From positions 1 through 8,062 of the forward strand of contig NZ_JANMWL010000194.1 of assembly GCF_031393925.1 (NCBI RefSeq): DNA of 8,062 nucleotides, in the 5' to 3' direction. Under the pieces are notes generated by a model, which ran no database searches, was not told where the DNA came from, and saw only the letters and a list, made by a program, of their open reading frames with translations. A program made the position numbers and the translations under genes. The stretch is from Methylibium sp031393925 (GTDB lineage: Bacteria > Pseudomonadota > Gammaproteobacteria > Burkholderiales > Burkholderiaceae_C). This document shows positions 6,106 to 8,062 of this stretch, piece by piece. Numbering within the stretch: position 1 is the stretch's first letter; every line of letters starts with the position of its first letter.

Positions 6106-7788
6106 TTAGCTCGTGACGGACGCGAAACACGCCGCCGGCAACAACCGCCCGCCATTGCCGCAGCGGCACAGCTCGTCGCGGCCGATCATCATGTGGCGTG
6201 GGCTTACGGCGAGGTGTTTGTCGGCATAGGCCGCGACCCGTTTCTCGATGCCGCGGTCGTAGGCCGGCTCGACGAAGTGCGTGCCGCCGGTCGGCGTGGC
6301 GGTGATGCGGCCGGCGCGGGCGACGCGCACGCCGTCCTTGAAGACATGCTCGGGCGCGGTGAACATCGTCTCGCGATTGGCGTGCTCGCGATACACCGCG
6401 ATGTCGGCCGCAGCGCCCGTGCCGAGCTGGCCGCGGTCGGGCAGGCCCAGCAGCCGCGCCGGGCCGGCGCGCGTCATGATGGCGATCTCGTTCAAGCTGA
6501 GTTCGCGCGTGATGGATGCCAGCTGCGAGGCTGCCACCACCTCGGGCGGCAGCTTGGCGAGCTGCTCGTCGCGAAAGCCCTTGTCCATGAGCAGCCGGAT
6601 CAGATGCGGGTAGCTGGTGAACGGCGCGCCGTTGGGGTGGTCGGTGGTGAGCACCACGCGCCACGGGTCCTTCACCAGCAAGAAAATTTCGAGACCGATC
6701 ACCCACTGCAGCGCGTTGACGAAGCTCTGCTCGCGGTAGCGGAACGGCACCACGCCGCAGCCGGCGTCGCATTCGATGTCGGCGCCGACCCATTTGCGTG
6801 GGTCGGCGAGGTCGGCGTTGGCATGCTGGCGCATGGTGTCGCCGGAGGCGGTGACGGTGCGGCCGAACATGATCTGGCCGACGTCGATGCTCACGTTGGC
6901 ATTGGCGTTGACGGCGTCGGCCAGTTGCTGCGCGGCCGACGAGAATTTCTTCGGGCCTTCGCTGCCGTAGGCGTGGAACTGGATGTGCGTCAGGTGCCCG
7001 GGCAGGCCTTCGAGCGCATCGATGGTGGCGAGCGTGGATTCGATGTTGCCGGCCACACCGAGGTTGCTGCCGTGGATGTGCAGCGGATGCGGCACGCCCA
7101 GCTCGTGCAGCGCCTTGGCGAGCGTGTGCACGATCTTCCTCGGCGTGACCTGCCAGTGCACATGGTTTTCGTCGACGTCGAGCTTGCGCTGGTTGAACTT
7201 GAAGGCCGAGATGCCGCCCGGGTTGACCACCTTCACGCCCAGCGCCTTGGCGGCATGGATGGTCCACGCCACGTAGTCGCGGATGTGCTGGAAGTCTTCA
7301 CCGCGGCTGAGCATCTCGAGCATCAGCTCGTCGCTGCCGAGCATGACGTAGGCGCCGTGGTCGAGGATCGGCACGTCGCCCATTTCCATGTGGGCATGGC
7401 GCGCGTTGGCCGCCATCATGGCCGGCTCGAACGCGGCCGTGTAGCCCATTTCGGCATAGCGGTAGCCGGTGGCCAAGGTGCCCGGCGCGCAGTGGCCGCA
7501 GGAGGCCAGCTCGAGCGGGTTGGTCGGCAGCGCGATCGGATCGCGGTTAAGACGGTGATCCTCGGGTAGCAGCATGCGCGCGAGGTTGATCTTGCCGCCG
7601 CCGATGTGGGTGTGCATGTCGATGCCGCCGGCCATCACCACGCAACCACTGGCGTCGATCTCTTCGCCGACGGCCTCGTGCGCCTGTAGTTCCACGATGC
7701 GGCCGTCGCGCACGCCGAGGTCGCGCACCGCATCGACGCCGTTGATCGGGTCGATGACGCGCCCGCCGCGCAGTCTGAGGCTGCTCAT
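6106..7788 (-). CDS. fhcA: Formyltransferase/hydrolase complex subunit A (FhcA; FwdA-like amidohydrolase)
   Basis: A 560-aa amidohydrolase-superfamily subunit that hydrolyses formyl-methylofuran to formate. The binuclear zinc site typical of FwdA is supported by MAGGIDMHTHIGGGK (52-66; H59, H61), KVVNPGG (186-192; K186 a candidate for the carboxylated lysine), PLHIHGSNLG (235-244; H237, H239), THIQFHAYG (267-275; H268, H272) and VLTTDHPNGAPF (379-390; D383). The N-terminal LRGGRVIDPINGVDAVRDLGV is the usual small beta domain, completed near residues 450-500. The ATG overlaps the fhcB stop as ATGA, and an AAGGGG Shine-Dalgarno-like site sits at 7796-7801, seven bases upstream, so the start is well supported. 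The last ~20 residues (ELCRCGNGGRLLPAACF and a short tail) are Cys/Gly-rich and unlike the rest; they end just before the hicAB insertion and may be altered at the junction. Confidence 0.95.
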   Translation of the reverse strand: MSSLRLRGGRVIDPINGVDAVRDLGVRDGRIVELQAHEAVGEEIDASGCVVMAGGIDMHTHIGGGKINLARMLLPEDHRLNRDPIALPTNPLELASCGHCAPGTLATGYRYAEMGYTAAFEPAMMAANARHAHMEMGDVPILDHGAYVMLGSDELMLEMLSRGEDFQHIRDYVAWTIHAAKALGVKVVNPGGISAFKFNQRKLDVDENHVHWQVTPRKIVHTLAKALHELGVPHPLHIHGSNLGVAGNIESTLATIDALEGLPGHLTHIQFHAYGSEGPKKFSSAAQQLADAVNANANVSIDVGQIMFGRTVTASGDTMRQHANADLADPRKWVGADIECDAGCGVVPFRYREQSFVNALQWVIGLEIFLLVKDPWRVVLTTDHPNGAPFTSYPHLIRLLMDKGFRDEQLAKLPPEVVAASQLASITRELSLNEIAIMTRAGPARLLGLPDRGQLGTGAAADIAVYREHANRETMFTAPEHVFKDGVRVARAGRITATPTGGTHFVEPAYDRGIEKRVAAYADKHLAVSPRHMMIGRDELCRCGNGGRLLPAACFASVTS

Positions 7789-8062
7789 GCCGCGACCCCT
7801 TGCCCGAGCGCTGCAAGGCGCACGGTCAGCGCACGCGCCACGTCGGCCACCGATGGAAGGGCGTCAGCGCGTACCGCCTCGAGCGGCAGCACCACCGCGC
7901 CGTCGGTGCGAAACAGATGGCCGGCCACGCCGATGCCGGGCGTGGCGACCGTGATGAAGACGCCGCTCTCAGGGGGCGCGACACCGGGCCCGCCGAGCAC
8001 GATGGTCGGCAGGTCGGCGCCCGGCCGCGGCGGCTCGGTGCCAAAGCTGGCCACCCACAGCA
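7785..8062 (-). CDS. fhcB: Formyltransferase/hydrolase complex subunit B (FhcB), 3' end only
   Basis: The last 91 residues of a protein whose start lies beyond the right edge; the reading frame is open to position 8062. The segment has FhcB/FwdB-like C-terminal features: SFGTEPPRPGADLPTIVLGG, then VFITVATPGIGVAGHLFRTD followed by GAVVLPLEAVRADALPSVAD. FhcB is the bacterial relative of the molybdopterin/tungsten-binding subunit of formylmethanofuran dehydrogenase; in the bacterial complex it is thought to have lost the redox cofactor and to play a structural or carrier role. The identity is strengthened by the 4-bp ATGA overlap with fhcA and by the common gene order fhcB-fhcA-fhcD-fhcC. Because most of the protein is missing, no statement about its cofactor-binding residues is possible here. 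Confidence 0.88.
   Translation of the reverse strand, partial: LWVASFGTEPPRPGADLPTIVLGGPGVAPPESGVFITVATPGIGVAGHLFRTDGAVVLPLEAVRADALPSVADVARALTVRLAALGQGVAA

Noticed and set aside
5894..7267. A 457-codon minus-strand frame ending as HicA
   Set aside because: Only the last 64 codons look like HicA; the upstream part is an Arg-rich alternate frame of fhcA. The ATG at 6088 gives a standard HicA length.
6193..7569. A 458-codon plus-strand open frame
   Set aside because: Antisense to fhcA, whose metal-site motifs are continuous across the region; the translation has no recognisable domain.

Overview
The window is a high-GC, gene-dense chromosomal segment. It most resembles a methylotrophic or C1-oxidising betaproteobacterium of the Burkholderiales (Methylibium/Leptothrix-like). 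That assignment rests on gene content and protein style and was not confirmed by a search. The diagnostic genes are those for tetrahydromethanopterin (H4MPT)-linked formaldehyde oxidation: fhcB, fhcA, fhcD, fhcC and a fae homologue.

Layout. Positions 2-442 (+ strand) hold the 3' part of a FolE2-type GTP cyclohydrolase. A 71-bp gap separates it from a convergent run of genes, and everything from 514 to the right edge is on the minus strand. In transcription order (right to left) the run is: 3' end of fhcB (7785-8062, cut by the window), fhcA (6106-7788), a HicA/HicB toxin-antitoxin pair (5894-6088, 5673-5897), an unrecognised 83-aa ORF (5403-5654), fhcD (4469-5383), fhcC (3660-4472), a fae-family gene (3087-3620), a fused pabB-pabC gene (1194-3038) and an HAD-IB phosphatase (514-1182). 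Genes are spaced 11-49 bp apart or overlap by 4 bp (fhcB/fhcA ATGA, fhcD/fhcC ATGA, hicA/hicB GTGA), so one long transcript is plausible. No promoter, rRNA, tRNA, CRISPR array or insertion sequence was seen, and no intergenic stretch exceeds 100 bp.

How the genes fit together. FhcABCD moves the formyl group from formyl-H4MPT to methylofuran and hydrolyses it to formate. Fae proteins condense formaldehyde with H4MPT at the start of the same pathway. FolE2 opens pterin synthesis and PabB-PabC makes p-aminobenzoate, both precursors of folate and of bacterial H4MPT. The window therefore combines a C1 pathway with supply of its own cofactor.

Two things stand out. A toxin-antitoxin module plus an orphan ORF, with locally lower GC, sits between fhcA and fhcD, splitting an operon that is normally continuous. 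The Fae homologue appears to lack the catalytic histidine of classical Fae while keeping other ligand-binding positions, so it may not be an ordinary formaldehyde-activating enzyme.
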